Below, piece after piece: positions 28,832-41,400 of a DNA stretch of 64,000 bases. The position numbers were made by a program, and so were the translations under genes. The DNA is taken from NCBI RefSeq assembly GCF_964340395.1, contig NC_135550.1, positions 25,346,676-25,410,675 of the forward strand, read 5' to 3'. The number at the start of each line of letters is the position of its first letter. The first letter of the stretch is position 1. The stretch is from Glandiceps talaboti (lineage: Eukaryota; Hemichordata; Enteropneusta; Spengelidae). The notes under the pieces were generated by a model. The model was not told where the DNA came from and did no database searches. It saw nothing but the letters and a program-made list of their open reading frames with translations.

Positions 28832-31800
28832 TTATGTTTCATCTACTGCCATCATAGATGCATAGTCTTTGTATAAAATAAAGCCTTTATCTGGGTCAAC
28901 AGCAGCTGACAGCATTTCTTCTAGTTCTTCCTGTGTGAAAGGTTCTCCTGTAAATGATTCAAAGTTCAAAAAATGACATTAAGGTTGAATATCTATTTTT
29001 TTTGTCTCCCTGTCTATGATAATCACTGAATACAACTTTTGAATGTGACAGGAAAATACTGTACATGATTGTGTTTGAACTACTTGTGTGTTCTAACCTT
29101 AAGTAATCAAATACTGTATAGTTAAATGCAAACAATTACTCCATTAATTGAAAATTCACCAAATAGTAAAGTCTTTCTGATTACTGTCAGAATTGTGTTG
29201 GGGCATAGATCATGCAAATTCACTAGAACTATCCCATTCTAATTTTTAAGAAAACATAGTCACATTGTCGATATTGATAAAGACACATTTGAAATACTTT
29301 ACGTCATTCCAATCATTGCACATATTCTATAAGTTTTGTTTTTGTCCTGCTGCGGTAATTAAGGTGATAATTTTTCTTGTGGTTACATTGCTGGTATCTG
29401 GACACTGTTGTTATGTTGTCTTTTAAGGTATAACTATAATTTTTGTGATTTCTGTATATGAGCAAATTACCACTAATTACCAGAAATGTAATTCTATCAA
29501 CAAAATCATCATCTTACCTTCTTCTGACATATATTTTGTGATTTCTTCTACTGTGATATGACCTTTCTTTTCTGTATCTAAAACTTCAAATGATTTTAGT
29601 ATCTGATCTTCTGGAGCGGGTTTAAATCTGCAACAATGATATAAGATAAAATGTCAATCAAATCTGAAATCCTAAAAAAATGTTTGGTTGTGATTTTATT
29701 CAATATTGTAATGTTCTCTTTCATGAAATACTGATAGCATTATAATCATAATACAAATACTTGCTTATTATTTCAAGCAGGGGAGGGGGGGGGGCACTGT
29801 GCTAAAATGAATGAGAGAGAACTCTTGATAGTAGATAGTAAACTCTTGTTTCTTGGATTTTATTATGTGGTCTTTGCAATCCAAAATGGCAGCATAGCAA
29901 CTTCAAACGGGAACCACTCGGGATAATTTGATATCTGTCAATGTAACCCAAAAATACTTAGATTTTCCATGGAGGTATAACTTAGGGGAGATTTTCCCCT
30001 TATACCTCCATGGATTCTCTGATGTAATATTTCTAGAACATTTCAATAGTGACTTACTTTCTCTCCATGAGAACATTTGTCATGATTGGAAGAAATCTAT
30101 CATATCTGATATAACCAGTTGGTTCTTCTTCCTCCATCTCTGCCAGCAAATCGTGTAATTCACCTTCTGTAGGGCAACATCCCAGTGATCTGATAATTGT
30201 ACCCACTTCTCTGAAATGTCAAGTATACACAGCCCTTGTAAGTTCTTCCATCATATCTGTCAGCAGTGTTTTTGTACAGGTCTTAGAAAATGCTATACAA
30301 TAGACAGAACTCTCAGGGATAAATGTAACCTACCGGTACAATAGTTTTGTATGGAGGTCCTGCCGAAATGACAAGGAAGTCAGGTAAATTTCACATCCAC
30401 AGTATTATCAGTGTATCATATATTTTCTGGCCAAACTATTATCAAGTATTGAAGTGGGCCATTTTCAGTAGCTGTTTTATTCCACTATTTGTTGTTGAAT
30501 TTTGCATTATAAAAATACATGTGTATCAAACTTTACCGGAAACTTAGGATTAGTAGAATTACCAGTCTTGATTACTGATTGTTGATAGTATTGTGTGGTA
30601 CACTGACTTGACACTGGTGACTGGTATGTAAAGAGTAGAAATAAATGGTCAGCACAGTACTGTTGAATTGTTTGTCAACAAGTTCAACATTTGTCTGGAG
30701 GATTCAATTTGGTTTTTCCCCAGGTTATTATAAATACACAGCAAGTACAACAACACGAATGAAATCAATTAAAGTTACAGTTAATGATGATTATGCCTAT
30801 GTATGGGTTTCTAGCTGGAATATGTCCTTGTTCACAGAGTGAATATTATGTCAATGAGAATAGATTCTTTCTCTTTCCAATCTGGCAGTGCATAACACTA
30901 TTTTTCATATTTCACATATGGCACATTGTGTTGTCTTCATGTTTATTGATACACACATCTTACCCAATAGAAATTGACATTACCATTTTTGGCAAGAATC
31001 ACAATCATTTTAGTTATCAGATATAATTTCACACAGTATATAAACACATAATAACAAATGTTAACATATTTCCATCACATTACTGTACCATACCTTACAT
31101 CTACTGTTTTATTGGATTCATGGTCAAATATGTCAAATGCATCTGTAATCTTCTTTTGAATTTCAGCAAGTAATGATTCTGTCAAGAAATGGAAGCGATA
31201 CATTATTACATAATCAAATTCATATAATTTATTGGTGTTTGGGTCACTGCAATATTGACAATGACATAGACTTGCCATGTACTTGGTCATCCTCATATAC
31301 AGGTTACTGGGTTTTAGATTTTTACATTGCATGGAACATTTGTACCATCATGGAAGTATCACCGTCGGTACCATAAATGAGAAATTAAACTACAGTTTGT
31401 AGTTGTACACAACCCAAAAGTTATAAAAAAATGTTTGTACATTCACAGGTATTTAAAGTATATGTTATATAATGAAGTCAATGTATGGCGTGACATTTTC
31501 TTGGAGAAAAGTGCAATTTATTAGTTGAATTTGGGTTTGCAATGAGGAAAGACGTGCTTTTTTATAATGGCCTGGACCTTCGAATTTTCACGCTGTGTAT
31601 CACAGACTTATTTACACATGAGTAACGTACGTAAGTCTGCACTCGGGCAAGGACCAGTGTCACGCACTCTGACGTTTCAATGGTAAACGAGTACTTTACA
31701 ATATTTGTATTATATATATATACTGCCTTTTAGTCGTAGTCTCTATTCTGTTATTACGTCTAACTTCACAACCTATGAATATAGACAAGTTCATCTTCAA

Positions 31801-31852
31801 ATTTCAAGTAAAGCGTACCTGCACTTTCTTTCTCGTCTGCGGGAGCCGCCAT
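28832..31852 (-). CDS. EFCAB2: EF-hand protein EFCAB2 / dynein regulatory complex subunit 8
   Basis: Subunit of the nexin-dynein regulatory complex of motile cilia. Exons on the minus strand: 31852-31819, 31178-31094, 30210-30058, 29627-29518, 28947-28832; in frame, 165 residues, close to the remembered length of the human protein. EF-hand-like loops are DHESNKTVDVRE (30-41), DTEKKGHITVEE (108-119) and DPDKGFILYKDY near 145. The sequences GTIIRSLGCCPTEGELHDL and YMSEEGEPFTQEELEEMLSA are diagnostic for EFCAB2. The start MAAPADEKESA matches the short acidic head of the family. It is head-to-head with HNRNPU, as remembered for the human 1q44 pair. Confidence 0.95.
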
Positions 31853-32428
31853 ATTTGTTGTTGCTTTTGGGTTACCAAATGGGTTACCAACGCTACAGAG
31901 CGCGTGCGCAAGATTCTGAGCTATGACTTGCTCATTTGAATGTTTTGGCCGCCAAAGGTACAAGGGCACAAATGTAAAAGACAATGATTGTGATTGGTCC
32001 ATTTATGGCGCGCGCATCTTTTCATTATCATTACTATTTTGCACGATTATTCCTTCAAAAATTCTGATACCATTCAAAAAATAAGGTCATATGTCACAAA
32101 AGTAAAAATATGTATTTTTGAAATGAATGCTTACAATTTCATTATTGTCAAGGATATGTACATATGTCGTACACGTTTCACATGTTTCACAATAGAAATC
32201 CAGTAACCAATGACGAACCGCGTAAGGCACGCTAGATCAGCTTTGCTGGGGGTATATTGACAAGCGACCTTTTCCACGCAGCAGCCATATTTGATAAGGA
32301 GGGTACAACAGCGACAGAGGATTTGGAGCGAAATACCCCGGGATATTCAACGACACGGGGATACACTGCAGAGACTTTTGAAATAACAAATTATATGGGA
32401 CAATTTTGGTTACGCACAGTGGTTTAAA
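31853..32428. promoter_or_regulatory. Shared EFCAB2/HNRNPU divergent promoter
   Basis: 576 bp between start codons. Both ends carry ATGGC/GCCAT motifs of YY1 type: AAATATGGCGGC overlaps the EFCAB2 start on the minus strand, and GCAGCCATATTTG lies near 32280 upstream of HNRNPU. No TATA box is seen. Confidence 0.6.
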
Positions 32429-35400
32429 ATGAGTGATATAGACCCAAAAAAGTTGAAAGTGGTCGAGCTCCGTGCCGAGCTTCAAAAACGTGGTTTGGAC
32501 TCAAAGGGTGTCAAGGCAGTTTTGGTCGAGCGACTAATAGATGCCCTAAATGAAGAAGCTGGAGATGAAGAGGAAACAGAACAAATTGTTGGGGACGAGT
32601 CCTTTTTGGATACGTCGCAAGAAGATGAAGGTTCAAGTCAGGACGGGGAAGAAACCCCTGTACCTGTCCCTGCCAGTGTCCCGGATGTTGATGTGCCGGT
32701 CGAGCCCGAAACCGAGGCTGTTGAGCTTGAAAAGCACGATCCATGTGAGCCTGAGCTTACTGAACCAACGCCGGCGATGGAACCTACGCATCAGGTAGAA
32801 GAAGTTACCGAACCCGAACCGGAACCAGAGGTACAGGTGCCAGAACTTCAGGCAGAATTGCCTATTGCAGAACCCATCACTGAAGTTATGCCAGAGATGG
32901 AAGCTGAGCAACAGGCGCCATCAGCAGATGCAGATGTAGCAGCTGTTATAGATGAACCAGTAGAAACCAAAGAGACTGTAAACGATGAACAACCAGAACA
33001 GATGGAACAAGAGACAGTAAAGCCAGAGGAATCTTCAGAACCAACAGAAACAAAAGAGGAACCAATGGAGACAAAAGAAGATGAGCCAGAAAAGACAGAG
33101 CACAAGGAGGAAGATCATTCTGGTGACCTTGATCGAGAACAGAGAGATGTGAGAGAGGACAGAAAAGATGGTAAGTATAATGACTTCAATAGAATTGTGA
33201 AATGTATGATTTGTAAGCTATATTGGGGTTCTTTGGTTTTTAATATCCATTCCTGTCACATACCCAGAGCCTTGCATAAGGGTTTTGGGAAATATTAAAG
33301 CAAAAAGAATTGCCAAAATAGTTCGAAGGAGAATTGAATGAGATTGCCAAAAAAAAACCAGAACATTGTTTTGTTCAAGATGTTAGTGAAAGGAAAAACA
33401 AAAACATTATATGAAACAACAGCATGGTATCCCATGTCATGGCATCTACCACAATGAATTTTGCCATATGGTTTACAATTGCAACATGGTGCTGTTCTTA
33501 TGCAAATTAACATATTGATCAGCTTGTCATGGTGTGAAGGTGGTGATTTGACTTTGTAAAGAGTTGATAATTTTGATGAAGTAACTGACCATCAGATCTG
33601 CATTCTTATTCTTAAGTCGTCCTAGCCTTGTAAAAGTTATGATTTTTGTAGATTTAAGAAATATTGGACAGATTGTTATGCAAATATCAGTGATTTTAAT
33701 CTTAAAATTTAGAAATCCTTGTACTGAAAGGTCAAATGTATAGTAATCTTGTTCTTCTAATTACAGACAGAAGGGAGAGACATGATAGAGATAGCTACAG
33801 AGATTACAGAGACAATAGAGATAGAGGTCACTATCACAGAGACTATGACAGGGACTATGGAAGAGAGGACTACAGAGGAAGAGACAGATATGACCATGAT
33901 AGATCATATTATGAGAGAGACCACAGAGACAGATCACCCAGATACAGGCAAGTAATGCTTTCCACATGCAATTTCTCATAAGATATTTATTCCACATGTT
34001 TTTTTTTTAAAGTCTTTGGTAGTTTTTGAAAAAAAAATTGTATGCATGGGCTTTGTTCTAGTCCTGTATCCAGAATAACCTCAATACTTTGACTTGCAAT
34101 GTTTTTTGTTTTGTTTATAGATCACGGTCACGATCACCTCCACCTGAAGAAGAAGATGAAACTGATGTCAATGCTGTTGTTCTTGATAAATGTAAGTTTC
34201 TGCCTTGTAATGTTGTCTACATTGCAATACTTAGGGATTCTGCAGTGTGTGAAATAATGAGATACATAACATGTTGGTATATTTTGTAGCTTCCTCGGTG
34301 AAAGGAACATTCAATGCTGAATGCAAACAACAGAGAAATATTGTATCCAACATGTCATCAACCATTCATATTTTGGTGTTCTCTTTGTAGATAATTCTGA
34401 CCTTCACTTGAGGATAAGCAAAGATGGTAATACAGCTAGTCCACTCAGTATTGAAGGATTTGCTTATCTTTGGGCTGGAGCCAGAGCAACATATGGGGTA
34501 AATAAAGGAAAAGTCTGCTTTGAAGTAAAAGTGAGTACCATTAAACTGTCTCTGTACTTCCAAAATGCCATCATGATATGCAGTAGAAAATATTATTCTG
34601 TGAACACAAGTCAAAAAAATTTGGAGACCTGACCAGAATTATATATGAAAACATGCTATAATAATATTTCCAACAGGTTGCTTGTGACTTTGACTGATAC
34701 AAAGAACCTTACCACGCTACAAGGATAATGCCAGGTCAACGTTTACTTACCTTCAGTCCCATTGATGAATATAAGTGGAAACTTTCAAGATCATTGCAAT
34801 GAGAAGCATTGTTACTTGGGTCCCAAATACATAGAAAATACCAACTGTCCAGAGACAATTTCTAATGCCATGTGTTTGGAAAAATTCAGATGTTGTCAAA
34901 TGATGATAATATCACTTGCCAGTTCTGCTTATGAATACAAGGATTACTGTGATATGTCTGACGATTTCTGTCTGACCTCTCTAAAAAATGTCACCTCGGG
35001 CATGGAATGTACAATTTAGAATGACCAGTGATAGTTCAAATATTATAGCCTGTTTGTAAATGATAGGTGATTGTCTTGTCTTTCAGCTCACAGAGAATAT
35101 AAAGGTACATCACCTACCAGAAGATGAAACACATAGGCATGTTGTCAGAATAGGATATTCTGCAGATAGTTCATCATTCCAACTGGGTAAGACTTTGTTT
35201 CTAGACTAATGTCTACTTTGGTTCCAGATAGAAATTCAAAATGATGAGACTATCACTTGCCAGTTCTGCTTATGATCACCATGATTACTGTGATATATCT
35301 GACATTTCTGTTTTTCAATACTGAAGCTTTACAGTTAGTCTTGGAACTTTGTGGTAATGTATTGCTATTGTGTTTTTACAGGCGAAGACACACTTTCTTA

Positions 35401-38400
35401 TGGGTATGGAAGTAATCAAAAGAAATGCACTAACAGCACTTTTGAAGATTTTGGTGAAGAATACACAGAAGGAGATGTTATAACTGCATATCTAGTAAGT
35501 TTTCCATTTCTAAAGCCAAGGACAATGAATGGAATGCATGCTATTTTACAGTGTTTTTGCTAAGGTTTGGGAACCCCGGTAACAGAAAGGGGGAAAGAGG
35601 TAAAACTGGTAGTGCTTCCCATGCAATGTATCATAGTTTAGGTGGGGAACCCCGGTAGATTTTACCTACTTACCGCCCTTAAATAAAACACTGTTATTTT
35701 AAATGCTTTGATAAAAAAGCCATTACAGGTGTCTGTACTCCGTTACTACAAACTGTAAGTTGAAACAGAATGTTAAATGATGATAATATCACTTGCCAGT
35801 TCTGCTTATGATTTATAAGGATTACTGTGATATATCTGACGATTTCTGTTCAGTTATAGAAAAGATACCACCACAAGTATTACACATACTGAAATCACCA
35901 CCAAGAGAAGTTATGTGTTCTTAGTACGTAGTTGATTATTCCAGCTTTGTTAGAAAAAACTTTTTCAAAATGATACACACAGCTAGAAACTGCAACAGGT
36001 ATTTATAATAAAAATATATGTAATACTACTTGCAATATCACTGTCACATATTTGGTATCTTTGGTATACAAATTTAGTGCTAAATGTACTGTATGTGTAG
36101 CTTTCATTCTGCACTAAATATAGTGTATTTTATCTGTAAATTCAGTGCTAGATGTACTTGTCTATCATTGTAGGTATGCTTTATCAAGTAAGTCATGACA
36201 ATTATGCAATTGATACCTAATTTATGTTTACGTGTAGGATTTTGAAGAAGAGAAGCCTACAATTTCATTTGCTAAAAATGGTGAAGAGGCTGTTGAGGCA
36301 TTTGTAATTGAGGATGACTTGGCAGAGCAGGCTTTATTTCCACATATACTTAGCAAGAATGTTGGTTTAGAAGTCAACTTTGGCCAAAAGGTAAGTTTTT
36401 TTCTGTTGAATTATGAAGCATTGTGGAAATTAGATAGATTTTAACCACAAACAATGCATCCTATGAATGCTATCTTAGTAAAATGTTCCTACCACAGAAC
36501 TTTTCAAATGTAGCAATTTAGCTAATGTTTTGTAAATTCAGGTTCACTAGTATGTTTACTGCCACATGCTCGGTGAAGATGATGAGAATGTTGAGGACTT
36601 GCCTCTTGTTATTGCATTAATATTCTTTTACTCGAAACAGAATGTTCAAATGATGAGAATATCACTTGCCAGTTCTGCTTATGAATATAATGATTACGGT
36701 GATATATCTGACCCATTCTGTGTGTAAATTTTAAGTATAAACCCAAACCCATCAAATCAAACATTGTCCTTACTACATGCATGTCTGTCATACTTTGTAG
36801 GAGGAACCATTCCATGAAATTAAAGAAGGCTTCACCCTTATCGGTAAACTGCCAGAAGAAGATAGAGTACAGGGACAGCTGAAGCCTACCGCAAAGGGAG
36901 AAAGTGAAGTAAGAGCAAAAACTAACATGTTTGATTTTTCAGACAGTTGATGTATTAACAAATGGCTTTGTAGGTTTATTTCAGCTGGATTTCATGTTAA
37001 ATAACGTGGGGATTATGGACAACAACTGGTTGCTGATAATAGATCAAAAAAGCAAAAAAATAAAACTGAGGATGAAGATCTGTCAAGGACCGGTAAGCTT
37101 GACAACCTTTTGGTGTGATTTTGATATTTGCATTATTGACAGTTGTTGAAAACACCATTTTTATTAGGTTCTGATGTTGATTGGTCTTCCTGGAAGTGGT
37201 AAAACAAGTTGGTGTGAGAAGAAAGTTAAAGAAAGTAGTGAGAAGAGATACAGTATCATAGGAATGAAATACCTCATAAACAAGATGAAGGTAAGGCATA
37301 GATCCTTGTCACAGTATTATGACAACTAGGTTTGCAAGATATATGAAATATTAGGAAATGCTGGTTATAAGTATTCCCATCAAACAATCTTCATATTGTG
37401 AATGCATGCTTAATAAATAATGGCACTGAGGAGGTCCTTGTTTGGATGGTGATGTGTAGGAGTTCTTTGTTTAGAATGGTGATGATGTGTGACCGTTGAA
37501 AAGTAGGGTCCAGTCATTTATGGAATAAGTGTGTGTCATACCAACAGTAGATATTGCCACTAAAGGCAGTTTAAAGGGGAATGTTCCAGTTTATACTTTA
37601 AGCAAAGTAAAATGGAAAATCGCGTGGTTGGACAAACCCACTAAGTGCACCCTTCAATAAATGACAAAGTTTTAATCTCATTGATAAAGCAAAACAGGAT
37701 AGGTGTTCATTGGAACAGTATTTCTTGATAAGAGCATACGTTTATAACAAAGCCATTGTAGTGTGCCGGTATTCTGTTACTACAAACTAAGTAGAAACAG
37801 AATGTTAAATGATGATAATATCACTTGCCAGTTCTGCTTATGAATATAATGATTACGGTGATATATCTGATGATTTCTGTTCAGTTATAGAAAAGATACT
37901 GTAAGTACTGGACGGATTGAAAACATGTCCCCAACAAGAGCAGTTATGTGTTTTTAGGAGTTGACTATTGCAAAAAAAACTTTTACATTTACTGTAGTCT
38001 GTATTAAATGGCAAGTGTCATATTATAATTCTATAAAAATATTCAAGGGATAGGATACATCAAATTCCCATTGGGTCACTGTGTTGGCTTATAGGGCACT
38101 GAGATCACCTTGTTCTTTTACAAATTTTCTTTAGATACTTGGAGAAGATCGTAAGAAGAACTACTCTGGTCGTTGGGATATCTTGATGGACAAAATGAGC
38201 AAATGCCTGAACAGGTTGTATGACATTGCTGCCCGGAAGAGGCGCAACTACATTTTTGACCAGGTAAGGAGAAAACAACCAATATGGAACTTGTATTGTG
38301 GTTGATTAATACACTATTCTCTTTCAGGTTGTTAGTATTCTATAATTTTGTTTCGGCAAATCATTGAAATGGTAGCCATATTACAACATTGACAGTAGAG

Positions 38401-41400
38401 GGGAGCAGTAGTATGTCAGTTTAATATGCAGTAGTTAGGTAGCTTTCCTGATTTATAGGGAAAATGTATACTCTGAGATATATATACCCTGGATAATTGC
38501 TGAAATGTATCATTATTTTAACTCTTTAGAAGCTCTGATATGTAATTTTTTTTACCAGTTCACAGTATTCTCCCCAGGTCATTATAGAGTTGTGGGTTCC
38601 TCCTGTTGTTTCAGGGAAACAAAGTTGATTAACATAACACTTCTTCTATTGTGCTAATTTCCCACAATGCCTATCATTTTCTGGGGAGAACACTTTGTGG
38701 ATAAAAACTAAAAAGACGAGACAGCATATGTGAAGACTGAAGAATATGGAGATTTTCAGTTCACATTCTTGTGTCTATGTTTGAAAAGCAACCAGTGTAA
38801 AAAAAGCTGTATTCTTATTTTTTTCTTCACCATTTGTCGATTACTAGTTCAGAACACAAGGTGCAATATGAATAAGATTACCATGAAACTACACAGTGAG
38901 CAAATGTTTTTGCTCATTGTTTCATGGTAATGTTATTCATATTGCTCCTTATTTGTCTAGGAGTTCCTTGTTTAGAATGGTGGTGATGTGTGACAGTTGA
39001 AAAGTAGGTTCCAGTCATTTACAGAGTATGTGTGTGTAGATATTGCCACTAAAGGCAGTTTAAAGGGGAATGTTCCTGTTTATTTTTAGGCAAAGTGAAA
39101 AGGGAAATCGCGTTGTTTGAAAAAACTACTAAGTGTGCCCTTGAATAGAATGTTTTAATGTCATTGATAAAAAAAAGGATAGGTGTTCATTGGAAGTGTG
39201 CCTGTACTCTGTTGCTCCAAACTGTAAGTTGAAACAGAACATTAAATGATGATAATATCACTTGCCAGTTCTGCTTATGAATATAAGGATTACTGTGATA
39301 TATCTGACGATTTCTGTGCAGTTACAGAAAAATACCAGAAGTAGTGGACAGATTGAAATCATGTGTCCCCAAAAAGAGCAGTTGTGTGTTTTTAGGAGTT
39401 TAGTATTGCAAGAAAACTTATACATCTGCTGTGAAGATAAAGATGTAATTTTCTTTCAACGTATTTTCACTCTTAAGTTCAGTCATCCATTTAAAACTAG
39501 ACTGCTAGTAATCTAGTATTAGAGGAATGTACTCCGTTTTGTAGTCGCCACAAATGATATGCGAACATCTTCCTCAATAAATGGACTCCGTAAAGTTAAT
39601 ATTTTTTTTATTGTCGGTGATACAGTGATATAATTGTTACATCAGTATTTAGTATAATAAATTCAGAGCTCTTTACAACTGTCTGGAAGTGACGTGGCCA
39701 AAATTTGTAGAAATAGAAGTGCTGTAATTTATCCTGAGTATGAACTGTAAATAATGTATTTTACTTCCTGTTTTGGTAATTTTGGTTATGTATCTGCTGC
39801 TCCTCTCCACTGTTTGGTGTGTCAATATGGGATAATTAATATCACAGTCTTAAGGTCATGTTACTTTCTTCACTTGACATTGTTTCATTCCTATCCAAGT
39901 AATTGGCCCAAATAAGGTAAGTTATTTAGGAGACATGGACGCTCACACAGGTAAGTCAGCAGGTAAGTCAGATTGTTGCTGGTCACAAGTTGTAAAAATA
40001 TTTAAAATGTCCTCAGAGGTAAGTGGAATTTCATTGTTCTATGGTATCGGTTATTTTGAGTCATGGTGCCAGAAGACATCAACTACGTGCAGTGGACTTC
40101 AACTTTTACAGCATTTTTAACTTCAAGATAGGCAGTGATGTGTAGATGCAAACAATATCTGAATGAGACTAGTCAGGCAGGAACAGTGGATGCAGAACAA
40201 AGTGAACTGAGTGAAAGCAGATCAGAAGTTTCCGGGGGAAATTGAAACATTCATAAGAAGAAAAATAGATATGAACGTTGAGAAAAGAACGTCATTGTAC
40301 ATCAAATGCATGGAGATGAAATGCAATTGTCAGCTCAAAGGAACAATGTTTTTATCAAGAAACTACAACAAAATGAACAACTGGTATTGAAATGAAAGAT
40401 CTTCTTAGGAAAAAAATGGGTAAGTATGCACTGGACAATCCCAAATCAGCTTTCAAGGTAGGTACGTCGGCAAGTAAAAACTGATGTAACACTTCGTCTA
40501 ACAGGAAAAGTTCAACCCGATTCATTATGCTCAATAATTGATCCTCTTTTATCGTCACCATTAGACCAATGTGTATGCCTCAATCCAGAGACGAAAAATG
40601 CGCCCTTTTGAAGGGTTTCAGCGTAAAGCAATCGTTGTAGTTCCGTCAGATGAGGAATTCAAACGCAGATGCGATAAACAAAAAGAAGAAGATACCCAGG
40701 ACGATGTCCCGCCAGAACATGCTGTAATGGATATGAAAGGTAGGAAGGAGATGAACATGTGTATTATATTAGGCATTGTAAAGTTGGGTGTTCCACTATC
40801 ATGAATGTCCTCATTCTCCATGTTCCATGTGTGTTACTATCCAGTGCTGTTGTGGTCATGCTTAACACTTTCTTCTGTACATACATCTCTTCCTCTCACA
40901 TTCACGTCACACTGCCTGCATGTATGACCACAACAGGTACTGGAAAAGCTGTGCAAGACCCACCTATTCTGGGTTCTGCACAGTGCCGTGGAAAGGCTCT
41001 AATTTCGTCTCTTTTTATCCATTTCAGCTAACTTTGCACTGCCTGCATCTGGCACTTACTTTGACTCAGTTGAGTATGCTGAACTAGAAGAGGAAGAAGC
41101 TGCCAAAGTAGTTGATGAATATCGCAAAGAAGGTAGAGCTGCTGGTCCACCACCCAAGAGGTTCAGAGATGACCGAAGCCCAGGTTCCTATCGACCATAC
41201 TATGGCCGTGGAGGATACAACTATGGCGGCGGTGGTGGTGGTTATAATCGCTACGACAACCGCAGAGGAAGTGGATATGGTTATGGATATGGTGGTGGCG
41301 GCGGTGGTGGTTACAGAGGACGTGGTGGATATGGAGGAGGATACAACCGAGGATACGGAGGAGGAGGAGGAGGTGGTTACCGTGATAGAAATCAAGATTA

